DNA of 64,000 nt. Source: CAZUMJ01 sp964621605 (GTDB lineage: Bacteria; Actinomycetota; Acidimicrobiia; Acidimicrobiales; Iamiaceae). The notes beneath the pieces were generated by a model, which ran no database searches, had not been told where the DNA came from, and worked only from the letters and a program-made list of their open reading frames with translations. Both the position numbers and the translations under genes were made by a program. Location of the stretch: the NCBI GenBank assembly GCA_964621605.1, contig CAZUMJ010000007.1:1-64000 (forward strand), given 5' to 3'. The stretch's first letter is position 1; each line of letters starts with the position of its first letter. This document shows positions 1 through 8,100 of this stretch, piece by piece.

Positions 1-44
1 GCGGCGCGGCCACGCGACGCGACCTGCTCCCGTAGGGTGCGGGG

Positions 45-413
45 ATGGACAAGCCAGAGGTCACCATTCCCGACAGCCCCGCCCCCGCCGGTCTGCAGAT
101 CGACGACCTGACCGTCGGTGACGGCCCCGAGGCCACGGCAGGCCAGTCGGTCGAGGTGCACTACGTCGGGGTGTCGTGGTCGACCGGCCGGCAGTTCGAC
201 GCCTCGTGGGACCGTGGCGACACGTTCGGGTTCCGCCTCGGCGCCGGCCAGGTCATCTCCGGGTGGGACCAGGGCGTCGCCGGCATGCGCGTCGGCGGGC
301 GTCGCCGCCTCACGATCCCGCCCGAGCTGGGCTACGGCGCCCGAGGCGCCGGCGGCGTGATCGGCCCGAACGAGACCCTGGTGTTCGTGGTCGACCTGCT
401 CGGCGTGTCCTGA
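45..413 (+). CDS. FKBP-type peptidyl-prolyl cis-trans isomerase
   Basis: Small single-domain FKBP of 122 aa, predicted to catalyse cis-trans isomerisation of X-Pro bonds. The FKBP fold fills residues about 25-121, with the family motifs VHYVGVSWSTGRQFDASWDR, GQVISGWDQGVAGM and a GRRRLTIPPELGYG segment followed by the closing strand LVFVVDLLGV. There is no signal peptide or membrane segment, so it should be cytoplasmic. The ATG is preceded by TAGGGT six bases upstream and by no Shine-Dalgarno sequence, which suggests a leaderless transcript. The next gene starts 7 bp after the stop, so the two may be cotranscribed. Confidence 0.93.
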   Translation: MDKPEVTIPDSPAPAGLQIDDLTVGDGPEATAGQSVEVHYVGVSWSTGRQFDASWDRGDTFGFRLGAGQVISGWDQGVAGMRVGGRRRLTIPPELGYGARGAGGVIGPNETLVFVVDLLGVS

Positions 414-420
414 GCGACCC

Positions 421-2148
421 GTGGGGGGCCTGACCTACAAGGAGGCGGCGGCCGCGATCACCGCGCCGGGGGAGCGCTTCGAGACCGTCGAGGAGGTCAT
501 CGACGGACACTCGCTCACCGTGTTTGCCAACGCACCCGAGACGGTGCGCGACGTGTTCGACACCGCCCGCGCCCGAGGTGACGACACCTTCCTCGTGTAC
601 GAGGACGAACGGTGGAGCTTCGCCCGGGTGATGGCCGAGGTCGACGCGCTCGGCGCCACGCTCGTGCGGCGCTACGGCGTCGAGCACGGCGACCGGGTGG
701 CGATCGCGATGCGGAACTACCCCGAGTGGGTGGTGGCGTGGGCGGCCGCGCTGTCGGTCGGCGCGGTCGCGGTGTCGCTCAACGCCTGGTGGACCGCCGA
801 CGAGATCGACTTCGCCCTCGGCGATGCGACGCCGAAGGTGCTCGTGGCAGACGCCGAACGGGTCGAACGAGCCGCGGCTGCGTGCGCGGCGCGCGGCGTG
901 GGGTTGCTCGCGGTGCGCGCCGACGACGCGGCTACGGCACACGGGGCAGACCGCTGGGGCGACGTCGTCGAACCGGGCACCCATCCCCCGCACGTGGCGA
1001 TCGCGGCCGACGACGACGCCACGATCCTCTACACCTCGGGCACGACCGGGCACCCGAAGGGGGCGGTGTCGACGCACCGTGCGGTGGTGCAGGCCCTGTG
1101 GGGGTTCTTCGCCCGCACCGCCCTCGAGCGTGCCCGCGTGGCGCCGGCACCGGAGGCGTCACCCGGGACGCCACAGGAGGCGACCGCCGCTTCCGCCGCG
1201 AAGCTGCGGCCGGCGTTCATCCTCGTGGTGCCGCTCTTCCACGTCACCGGGTGCATCCCGGTGATGCTCTCCAGCTTCGCCAACGGCTTGAAGCTCGTGA
1301 TGATGCACAAGTGGGACCCCGACCGCGCCCTCGTGCTCATCGAACGCGAGCAGGTCACCAACTTCGTCGGCGTGCCCACGCAGAGCTGGGACCTGCTCCA
1401 GTCGCCCAACTTCGCCGAGCATGACACGTCGAGCCTGCAAGGCGTCGGCGGCGGAGGCGCCCCGGCTCCGCCCGAACTGGTGAAGCGCGTCGCCGGATCG
1501 TTCCGCAACGCGTCACCGACCATCGGCTACGGCATGACCGAGACGAACGCGTACGGCCCCCAGAACTCGGGACCCGACTACCTCTCGCACCCGACCAGCA
1601 CCGGGCGCGCCACGCCGATCCTGCAGATCGAGGCCCGCGCGGACGACGGACGTGCGCTGCCCGCAGGCGAGGTAGGCGAGCTGTGGATGCGCAGCCCGTC
1701 GATGATCCGCGGCTACTGGAACAACCCTGCCGCCACCGCCGAGGCGATCGTCGACGGCTGGTTGCGCACCGGCGACATCGGTCGGGTCGACGAGGACGGC
1801 TTCGTGTACATCTCCGACCGCGCCAAGGACGTGGTGCTGCGCGGAGGCGAGAACGTCTACTGCGCCGAGGTCGAGAACGTGCTCTACGAGCACCCGGCGG
1901 TGCACGAGGCGGCCGTGTTCGGCGTGCCGCACGAACGCCTCGGCGAGGACGTCGCCGCGGTGGTGTACCTCCGTCCCGGAGAGGCAGCGACGCCGGACGA
2001 GTTGCAGGCGCACGTCGCCGCGAGCCTCGCCGCGTTCAAGGTCCCAGGCGTCGTCGTGCTCGCATCCGAGCCGTTGGCCCGCAACGCCGCCGGCAAGATC
2101 CTCAAGCGGCAGCTGCGCGACGAGCTCGCCGCGGATCCGCCGGGGTGA
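421..2148 (+). CDS. AMP-dependent acyl-CoA synthetase/ligase
   Basis: ANL-superfamily adenylating enzyme of 575 aa that should activate a carboxylic acid, probably a fatty acid, to its acyl-CoA. The ATP-binding motif YTSGTTGHPKG lies near residue 204, the GYGMTE motif near 370, the hinge/adenylate region SDRAKDVVLRGGENVY near 470, and the catalytic lysine in NAAGKILKRQL near 558. A proline/alanine-rich insertion at about 235-262 is unusual for the family and probably forms a surface loop. It starts at GTG 7 bp after the FKBP stop and overlaps the next gene by 4 bp (GTGA). The substrate cannot be read from sequence. Confidence 0.92.
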   Translation: MGGLTYKEAAAAITAPGERFETVEEVIDGHSLTVFANAPETVRDVFDTARARGDDTFLVYEDERWSFARVMAEVDALGATLVRRYGVEHGDRVAIAMRNYPEWVVAWAAALSVGAVAVSLNAWWTADEIDFALGDATPKVLVADAERVERAAAACAARGVGLLAVRADDAATAHGADRWGDVVEPGTHPPHVAIAADDDATILYTSGTTGHPKGAVSTHRAVVQALWGFFARTALERARVAPAPEASPGTPQEATAASAAKLRPAFILVVPLFHVTGCIPVMLSSFANGLKLVMMHKWDPDRALVLIEREQVTNFVGVPTQSWDLLQSPNFAEHDTSSLQGVGGGGAPAPPELVKRVAGSFRNASPTIGYGMTETNAYGPQNSGPDYLSHPTSTGRATPILQIEARADDGRALPAGEVGELWMRSPSMIRGYWNNPAATAEAIVDGWLRTGDIGRVDEDGFVYISDRAKDVVLRGGENVYCAEVENVLYEHPAVHEAAVFGVPHERLGEDVAAVVYLRPGEAATPDELQAHVAASLAAFKVPGVVVLASEPLARNAAGKILKRQLRDELAADPPG

Positions 2149-2882
2149 GCGACCGAGACGGGCCGCAGCGGGTGACGATCGACGAGCTCGTCGTCGGCGA
2201 CGATCCCGACGCGTGGCGAGCCGCGGGCTTCACCGTCGACGGCGACGGGCGCTGTCAGGTCGGGTCGGTGCGCCTCCGCCTCGCCGGCTCGCCCGACGGT
2301 CGCGGCCTGCGCGCGTGGTCGCTGCGGGTGCCGGCCGATGCCGCCACCGACGGCGGCGAGGCGCTCGGTGAGGAAGGACTCCCCACGATGATCCGGTCGT
2401 CGTCGGGGTCGGGTGGCGCGAGCGTCGAGCGCGCCGCGAGCATTGATGCCGCCGCCGCCGAGGCGCCTTCGATGGCAGCGGGCCCGCACCCGTGTGGGGC
2501 GACGCAGGTGGACCACGTCGTGGTGCTCACCCCCGACGGAGCGCGCACGACGGCGGCCGTGACCGCAGCCACCGGCCTGACCGTGCGGCGGGTCCGCGAC
2601 ACCGAACGGCGCGGCACGCCGCTCCGCCAGCACTTCTTCCGCTTCGGCGAGGTGATCCTCGAGGTGGTCGCCACCGTGCCGTCGGCGCCCGGGCCGGCTT
2701 CGTTCTTCGGTCTGGCGTTCGTCGTCGACGACCTCGACGCGCTGGCCGCGCGCCTCGGTGACCACCTCGGGCCCGTCACTGACGCGGTGCAGCCCGGCCG
2801 GCGTGTGGCCACGTTGCGGCACAAGGCGCTCGGCCTGTCGGTGCCGGTGCTGTTCATGACCCCCGAGCCGCCGCGGCCCTAG
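2145..2882 (+). CDS. VOC/glyoxalase-like family protein
   Basis: Protein of 245 aa. The C-terminal half (about 120-240) has a vicinal-oxygen-chelate pattern: QVDHVVVLTPDG, then FFRFGEVILEVV and FFGLAFVVDDLDALAARLG, as in glyoxalase-like domains. The N-terminal 110 residues match nothing I recognise; they may form a degenerate second VOC module. The GTG start overlaps the upstream ligase stop (GTGA), so translation is probably coupled and the protein may act on a ligase product. Metal ligands are not all evident, so the activity is unknown. The same frame stays open far upstream inside the ligase gene; that part is a shadow. Confidence 0.78.
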   Translation: MSDRDGPQRVTIDELVVGDDPDAWRAAGFTVDGDGRCQVGSVRLRLAGSPDGRGLRAWSLRVPADAATDGGEALGEEGLPTMIRSSSGSGGASVERAASIDAAAAEAPSMAAGPHPCGATQVDHVVVLTPDGARTTAAVTAATGLTVRRVRDTERRGTPLRQHFFRFGEVILEVVATVPSAPGPASFFGLAFVVDDLDALAARLGDHLGPVTDAVQPGRRVATLRHKALGLSVPVLFMTPEPPRP

Positions 2883-2930
2883 CTGCGCCCTGGTCGCGGC
2901 CGCGGCGACGGCATCGGCCGAGCTCCCGAT

Positions 2931-2963
2931 GGACGGTCGCGTCTCCCAGGACGGTCGCGTCTC
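2931..2963. repeat. Two-copy 15-bp direct repeat
   Basis: GGACGGTCGCGTCTC occurs twice, 18 bp apart, in the short gap between the convergent VOC and sulfatase genes. No function is evident. Confidence 0.6.
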
Positions 2964-2966
2964 GCC

Positions 2967-5321
2967 CTACTCGTGGTGCAAGAAGCGCGCGACGTCCGCC
3001 GCGTCGGGGGCTGACTCGACGGCACCGAGCGCGTGGCTCGCCACCGTCACCGCCTCGAGCGTGCCGGTGAAGGCGAACGGCGCCCGGTAGTCGTCGCACA
3101 CGGGTAGCCCGCGGTCGCGCCCGACCGACAAGCCGGTGCCACCGATCTGCCAGCGCATCGGGAGGTCGTCTGCCAGCTCCGCCGCGGCCACCGTCGCGCC
3201 GTCGACGCTGAGCGCCACCCGCCGCTCGGTACCGCCCGAGGCGCGCTGGTAGTGGAGGCCGACGGTGTGCTCGCCGGGGGCGAGGGGCGCGGGCGCCTCG
3301 ACGCGGGTGAGTGCCCCGAAGAGGTTGAACGCCCCGACGAGACGGCCGTCGAGCACGTAGAGCGCGAACCCGTTGTTCCAGTCGCCGAGCGCGGCGATGA
3401 CGCCTTCGGTCGTGACGTGCGGGGTGCCGGGCGGGGTGACGAGTGGGTCGCGGGCGGCGTCGTCGTGGTCGTGGTCCGTGGAGCCGGCGGCGATGGCGAC
3501 GTCGGCGGTCAGGTCGAAGCCGACGCCGAGCGGCGGGAGCAGGTCCTCGGCGACCGGGCCGCCCTCGACGCGGTACGTCATAGTGGGTCGCGCCGGCCAC
3601 GGGTTCGGGTCCATCGCGATGGCCCGGCCGATGAACGTGTCGTCGAGCGGCAGCACCTGGTTCGCTCCTGCCTCCGCCCACCACCGCTCCACCATCGCGG
3701 CGAGCCGTGCGGGTTCGGCGTCGGCGAGGTCGTGTACCTCGGCGAAGTCGTCGTCGATCCGGTACAGCGACCACGTGTCGTCCTCGAAGCGGTGGCTCCC
3801 CTCCAGCCGTTCACGCTCCACGCTGATCTGCTGGCCGACGTGGTCGGTCGTGGCCTTCCACCCGTCGACGTACATCGCCCGACTGCCGAGCAGCTCGAAG
3901 TACTGCGTGCTGCGCGGCGCAGGGGCTTCGGGGTCGTCGAACGTCGCACGCAGCGAACGCCCGGCCAACGGGAGCTGGTCGACGCCGTCGACCGACGCGG
4001 GGGCTTCCACACCTGTCACGTCGAGCAACGTCGGCAGCAGGTCGACCGCGTGGCAGAACTGCGACCGCACCTCGCCGCGCGCCGCGATGCCCGCGGGCCA
4101 GTGCACGACGAGCGGTGTCCGCACCCCGCCCAGCCACGTGTAGCGCTTCCACAACTTGAACGGGGTGTTGCCCGCCCACGCCCAGCCCCACGGGTAGTGG
4201 CCGTACGCGGTCGGGCCGCCGAGCTCGCCGATGCGCGCCAGGGTGTCGTCGAGGTCGTCGAGCCGATCGTGGGTGAAGCGGTGCTCGTTGAACGACCCCG
4301 TCGGCCCGCCTTCCGCGCTGGCCCCGTTGTCGGACAGCACGCAGATGATCGTGTTGTCGAGGACGCCGAGCGAGGCGAGCGTGGAGACCACGCGGCCGAT
4401 CTGCGCGTCGGCGTGCGACAGGAACCCGGCGTACACCTCCATCATGCGGGCATACAGGCGTTGCTCGTCGGTGGGGAGGTCGGCCCACGGCGTCACCCAG
4501 GCGGGCCGGTCCGATGCGTCGGCGTCGGCGGGGACGATGCCCAGCGCCCGCTGCCGGGTCAGCACCTCTTCACGCCAGGCGTCCCAGCCGGCGTCGAAGC
4601 GTCCGGCGTGGCTGGCCAGCCACGCGGGTGGGGCCTGGTGGGGGGCGTGCGCGGCGCCGGTCGCGAACCACAACAGGAACGGCTTGCCCGGCTGGTGCTG
4701 GCGGTGGTCGACCACGAAGCGGATCGCCTGATCGGCCAGGTCCTCGCTCAGGTGGTAGCCGTCGTGCGGCCCCGCCGGCGGTTCGACGAAGCCGTTGTCG
4801 CGGACGAGCTCCGGGGCGAACTGGTTGGCGTCGCCGCTCAGAAAGCCGTAGTAGCGCTCGAAGCCGAGCCCGAGCGGCCATTGCCCGAACGGGCCACCGG
4901 CGTTGGCTTCCCAGCGTGGGGTGAGGTGCCACTTCCCGACGGCGAACGTGGCGTACCCGGCGTCGCGCAGCAGGCGGGGGAGCGCGGCGGCGCTGCGCGG
5001 GATGCGGGCGTTGTAGCCGGGGAAGCCGGTCGGGACCTCGGGCAGGAAGCCGAACCCGACCTGGTGGTGGTTGCGGCCGGTGAGCGTGGCTGCACGGGTC
5101 GGGGAGCACATGGCGGTGACGTGGAACGACCGATAACGCAGCCCGCCGGCCGCGAGCCCGTCGATGGTCGGCGTGTCGAGGTTCGAGCCGAAGCAGCCGA
5201 GCTGTGCGAAGCCGACGTCGTCGAGCACCACCACCACGACGTTCGGCGCACCGGCGCGCGGCCGTGGCAGCGGTGTCGGGTGAGGGGTGCTTTCGGCGAT
5301 GGTGCGTCCGATCCCGGTCAT
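2967..5321 (-). CDS. Arylsulfatase-family sulfatase
   Basis: Sulfatase of 784 aa that should hydrolyse sulfate esters. The metal-binding DD pair is at residues 34-35 (VVLDDVG) and the formylglycine signature C72-S-P-T-R is intact, so a formylglycine-generating enzyme is needed for activity. The sulfatase core runs to about residue 480. The remaining 300 residues form a beta-rich C-terminal region like that of long actinobacterial arylsulfatases. I chose ATG 5321 because CACAAT sits six bases upstream, consistent with a leaderless promoter, and because residues upstream of it are low-complexity (a Gln-Pro run from a DNA repeat). There is no clear signal peptide. The natural substrate is unknown. 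Confidence 0.9.
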   Translation of the reverse strand: MTGIGRTIAESTPHPTPLPRPRAGAPNVVVVVLDDVGFAQLGCFGSNLDTPTIDGLAAGGLRYRSFHVTAMCSPTRAATLTGRNHHQVGFGFLPEVPTGFPGYNARIPRSAAALPRLLRDAGYATFAVGKWHLTPRWEANAGGPFGQWPLGLGFERYYGFLSGDANQFAPELVRDNGFVEPPAGPHDGYHLSEDLADQAIRFVVDHRQHQPGKPFLLWFATGAAHAPHQAPPAWLASHAGRFDAGWDAWREEVLTRQRALGIVPADADASDRPAWVTPWADLPTDEQRLYARMMEVYAGFLSHADAQIGRVVSTLASLGVLDNTIICVLSDNGASAEGGPTGSFNEHRFTHDRLDDLDDTLARIGELGGPTAYGHYPWGWAWAGNTPFKLWKRYTWLGGVRTPLVVHWPAGIAARGEVRSQFCHAVDLLPTLLDVTGVEAPASVDGVDQLPLAGRSLRATFDDPEAPAPRSTQYFELLGSRAMYVDGWKATTDHVGQQISVERERLEGSHRFEDDTWSLYRIDDDFAEVHDLADAEPARLAAMVERWWAEAGANQVLPLDDTFIGRAIAMDPNPWPARPTMTYRVEGGPVAEDLLPPLGVGFDLTADVAIAAGSTDHDHDDAARDPLVTPPGTPHVTTEGVIAALGDWNNGFALYVLDGRLVGAFNLFGALTRVEAPAPLAPGEHTVGLHYQRASGGTERRVALSVDGATVAAAELADDLPMRWQIGGTGLSVGRDRGLPVCDDYRAPFAFTGTLEAVTVASHALGAVESAPDAADVARFLHHE

Positions 5322-5343
5322 CGGGCGATTGTGCCCGAAAGTC

Positions 5344-5379
5344 GGCTGTGGCTGTGGCTGTGGCTGTGGCTGTAGCTGT
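5344..5379. repeat. GGCTGT hexanucleotide tandem repeat
   Basis: Five perfect GGCTGT units followed by one AGCTGT variant. The tract begins 22 bp upstream of the sulfatase start, where the -35 region of a leaderless promoter would lie, and precedes the divergent cobalamin riboswitch. Copy-number slippage here could alter sulfatase promoter spacing, but that is speculation. Confidence 0.9.
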
Positions 5380-5504
5380 AGCGGTGGTCGAGGGGTGCGT
5401 CCCCAGGACGAGGCGCGGGCCGAGGGGACTCGACGTGCGGGGGAGGCGCGCCGCGGAGCAGGCGAAGCGCCGGCGCCGGCGCGCTCGCCTTCAGTCCAGA
5501 CGGG

Positions 5505-5690
5505 ACCCGGTGGTACGGTCCGGGCCGACAAGCAGTACGCACCGCCCGTGGGGGAAGCCGGTCAGAGTCCGGCGCTGTCCCGCAACCGTAGGCAGGGTTC
5601 GTCCCTGCGAGCCGGAACACCCGCTCGGTGCGACAACTCCACAACCGCCGAGGGATGCGGGGAGGGGTGCCCGCGCCGCGCGCACGGGCA
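5505..5690 (+). promoter_or_regulatory. Cobalamin (AdoCbl-type) riboswitch
   Basis: The conserved core is recognisable: GGGGAAGCCGGTCAGAGTCC, then GGCGCTGTCCCGCAACCGTA (the B12 box), followed by a variable hairpin (GGCAGGGTTCGTCCCTGC) and the 3' core element GAGCCGGAACACC. The element lies immediately upstream of the barrel-protein gene, whose ribosome-binding site AGGAAGG is at about 5716. The outer boundaries are approximate because I set them by eye. It should turn the operon off when cobalamin is abundant. This identifies the downstream ECF system as corrinoid-related. Confidence 0.88.
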
Positions 5691-5729
5691 ACCGTCCTGT
5701 ACCTCCGGCACGATCAGGAAGGTGCAGAC

Positions 5730-7022
5730 GTGCGCAAGCTCGCTTCGCTCCTGCTCGTGACCGGGCTCTCGCTGGTGTCGGCTTCGCCGGCGCTGGCAGC
5801 CCGTTCCGTGCAGTCCCAGACCCCCGCGTCAACGGTCGCCCCCGCGGCCAACGCCGCAAACTGGCTTGCCGGCCAGGTGACCCCCGACGGCTACATCGAA
5901 TCGGCGTGGACGCCCGGTACCGCCGACGACGGCACCACCGCCCAGGCGGTCATCGCCCTCGCAGCCGCTGGCCTTGGGCGTACCCAGGTCGACGCCATGG
6001 AGGCCTACCTCGCGGCCCACGTCGAGACGGTCGTGCAGTCCGGTGGGGTCGACTCCCCGCAGCGACTCGCCCTGCTGATCCTCGGCGCGGTCGCGTCGGG
6101 TCGTCAGCCCACCAGCTTCGGCGGGGTGAACCTGGTGACCCGCCTCCAGGCGACGCTGCAGCCGAGCGGCCTGTACGGCTCCGCATCCGCCACCTACGAC
6201 GGTGCATTCCGTCAGGGCCTGTCGCTGCTGGCCCTGCACGCGGTCGGGGTGGCACCGCCGTCGGCGGCCACCGACTGGCTGCTCGACCAGCAGTGCGCAA
6301 ACGGCGGCTGGCAGTCGCTTCGGACCGACACGTCGGTGCCGTGCGCGGCGACCGACCCGGCGAGCTTCAGCGGCCCCGACACGAACTCGACCGCGATGGC
6401 GACGATGGCGTTGACCGCGCTCGGCATCGACCCCACCGCCGATGTCGCGACGTGGTTCGCGGCCGTGCGTACCGGCGACGGTGGCTGGGCGAACTTCAGC
6501 ACGCCGACCGAGGTCCCCGACGCCAACTCCACCGGCCTCGTCCTGCAGGCGCTCTATGGCCTCACCGGCGCACTCGACGACAACGGGGTGGCGTCGCTGC
6601 TGCGCCTGCAGGTGGCGTGCACCTCGACGGAGACCGCGGACCGCGGTGGTGTCGCATTCCAGGCCGACCCGGGCGACGGGAGCCTGATCCCGGACGCGTT
6701 GGCGACGAGCCAGGCCATCTGGGGTCTCGCCGGCGTCGCGTTCCCGGTCCCGGCCACCGACATCGCTCCCGTCGGTGAGGTGTGCCCGCCCGCACCGACC
6801 ACCACGACGACCGTGCCGCCGGCGTCGACCTCGACGACGGTCGGGCAATTGGTCGTCGGCACCGTGCCACCTCCGCCCGCAAACGTCTACGGCGAGGAGC
6901 TCCCCCGGACCGGTGCGTCGATCCTCGGCATGGACGCGTCGGAGGCAGCGCTGTTCGGGGCGTTCGCCGTGCTGCTCGGCGCGACGCTCGTGGTGGCGGC
7001 ACGCCGCCGTCGCATCGCCTGA
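5730..7022 (+). CDS. Wall-anchored alpha/alpha-barrel protein, putative corrinoid-binding
   Basis: Exported protein of 430 aa. The signal peptide covers residues 1-23 (hydrophobic core LASLLLVTGLSLVSASPALA). Residues about 35-365 contain terpene-cyclase/prenyltransferase-like alpha-toroid repeats, seen as NWLAGQVTPDGY, CANGGWQSLR, GDGGWANFS and the helix pairs between them. This is the same fold class as the N-terminal domain of transcobalamin and intrinsic factor. A Thr/Pro-rich linker leads to LPRTG (391-395), a transmembrane helix and an Arg-rich tail, the layout of a sortase substrate. I chose GTG 5730 because AGGAAGG lies 7 bases upstream and the signal peptide begins there; earlier in-frame starts fall inside the riboswitch. 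Corrinoid binding is inferred from riboswitch and operon context. Confidence 0.82.
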   Translation: MRKLASLLLVTGLSLVSASPALAARSVQSQTPASTVAPAANAANWLAGQVTPDGYIESAWTPGTADDGTTAQAVIALAAAGLGRTQVDAMEAYLAAHVETVVQSGGVDSPQRLALLILGAVASGRQPTSFGGVNLVTRLQATLQPSGLYGSASATYDGAFRQGLSLLALHAVGVAPPSAATDWLLDQQCANGGWQSLRTDTSVPCAATDPASFSGPDTNSTAMATMALTALGIDPTADVATWFAAVRTGDGGWANFSTPTEVPDANSTGLVLQALYGLTGALDDNGVASLLRLQVACTSTETADRGGVAFQADPGDGSLIPDALATSQAIWGLAGVAFPVPATDIAPVGEVCPPAPTTTTTVPPASTSTTVGQLVVGTVPPPPANVYGEELPRTGASILGMDASEAALFGAFAVLLGATLVVAARRRRIA

Positions 7023-7038
7023 CCGGCGGGCGACAGCC

Positions 7039-8100
7039 GTGCCTGCACAACCCAATGCTGACCGTCCGTCGCGAGGACGGCACAGCCGGCGTGTCGCCGC
7101 ACTCGTCGTGGCGTGCGTGGCGCTCGCGACGTGGAGCGGCGCGCTGCCCGCGCCGACGACAGGCCGTGCGGCCGACGCGACTCCCCTCGTGTCGGCCGCG
7201 GCGGTCACGTCACATGCCGGTCGCGCCGCTCGTGCGGTCGCGAGTCCGGGGACGTGCACCTACCCCGCCACGCAGAACCAGGTGCTCGTCGTCATCGACT
7301 TCGGCACTGTGCCGGGCGTCGAGGGCACACGTCCCGCGCAGGGCGTCACCACCTTCTGCGTCGTCGCGTCGGACCGGAGCAACGGTGTCGACGCGCTGTA
7401 CGCGGCGCTCGGACAGGTGGGGTGGTCGGCGCGCACCGAGGCTTCGATGCTGTGCGCGATCGCTGGCTACCCGGCGAGCGACTGCGGCAAGCAGACCGGC
7501 GACACCTACCAGTACTGGTCGTACTGGTGGGGCGAGAACGGGACGTGGAGCTACGCGTCCACGGGCCCGAAGTCGACGAGGACGAGGTGTACCCGGGTCG
7601 AGGGATGGCGATTCATCGACGGCAAGAAGCAGGTCGGCGGTCAGGACTACCCCCGCGGAAGCGCGCTGGCACGCAACATGTGCGCGCCGACGCCGCAGGC
7701 TCCGGGCACCACGAACCCTCCAGCCCCAACGGTGGCGCCCAACAGCCCGGTCGTTCCGCCCGGCCAACCGGGTTCCCCGCAGACGCAGGCCGGGTTTCCC
7801 GGTGCACCGTCCGCGACGAGCACGATCCCGGGCACCTCGACCACTGTCGCCGGTGGGGGAGCGACGTCCGGAGCTGAGCGCCCCGACCCCGACTCGGGAC
7901 AGGCGACGGCGGAACGTCGACGCGTCGAAGGTGCGTGGGCCGATGTGCAAACACCCGCGCAGCGCCGTGCCGCGACCGCGGTCGACGAAGCCCCCGCCTC
8001 GAGCGGGAGCGCGCTGCTCCAACTCGTCGTCGGCGTCGTCTTGCTGGCGGGACTCGCGGTGCTCGGCGCGGTGCAGGTGCGGCGTCGGCGCCTGGCATGA
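7039..8100 (+). CDS. DUF4430-like (transcobalamin beta-domain-like) membrane-anchored protein
   Basis: Exported protein of 353 aa with an Arg-rich N-terminus and a hydrophobic signal segment at about 19-35. The central region (about 70-215) resembles DUF4430, the fold of the transcobalamin/intrinsic-factor C-terminal domain. Visible elements are QVLVVIDFGTVPGVE, a helix with VDALYAALGQVGW, and YQYWSYWWGENGTWSYASTG, an aromatic stretch typical of this domain. A long Pro/Thr/Gly-rich linker precedes a C-terminal transmembrane helix and RRRRLA; there is no LPXTG. The gene starts at GTG 16 bp after the barrel gene and overlaps ecfT by 4 bp. It is probably the second half of a two-part corrinoid capture device. 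The family assignment is by eye. Confidence 0.76.
   Translation: MPAQPNADRPSRGRHSRRVAALVVACVALATWSGALPAPTTGRAADATPLVSAAAVTSHAGRAARAVASPGTCTYPATQNQVLVVIDFGTVPGVEGTRPAQGVTTFCVVASDRSNGVDALYAALGQVGWSARTEASMLCAIAGYPASDCGKQTGDTYQYWSYWWGENGTWSYASTGPKSTRTRCTRVEGWRFIDGKKQVGGQDYPRGSALARNMCAPTPQAPGTTNPPAPTVAPNSPVVPPGQPGSPQTQAGFPGAPSATSTIPGTSTTVAGGGATSGAERPDPDSGQATAERRRVEGAWADVQTPAQRRAATAVDEAPASSGSALLQLVVGVVLLAGLAVLGAVQVRRRRLA

Noticed and set aside
3252..5375. Long plus-strand open frame opposite the sulfatase gene
   Set aside because: It is a high-GC shadow of the sulfatase on the other strand, with no recognisable domain and biased Arg/Val/Gly composition.
5322..5531. N-terminal 70-residue extension of the sulfatase
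   Set aside because: It is low-complexity, encoded by the GGCTGT repeat and by the antisense of the riboswitch region. The conserved protein begins at ATG 5321, which also has a promoter-like hexamer six bases upstream.
5628..5729. Earlier in-frame start for the barrel protein
   Set aside because: It falls inside the cobalamin riboswitch, and the signal peptide with a ribosome-binding site begins at 5730.
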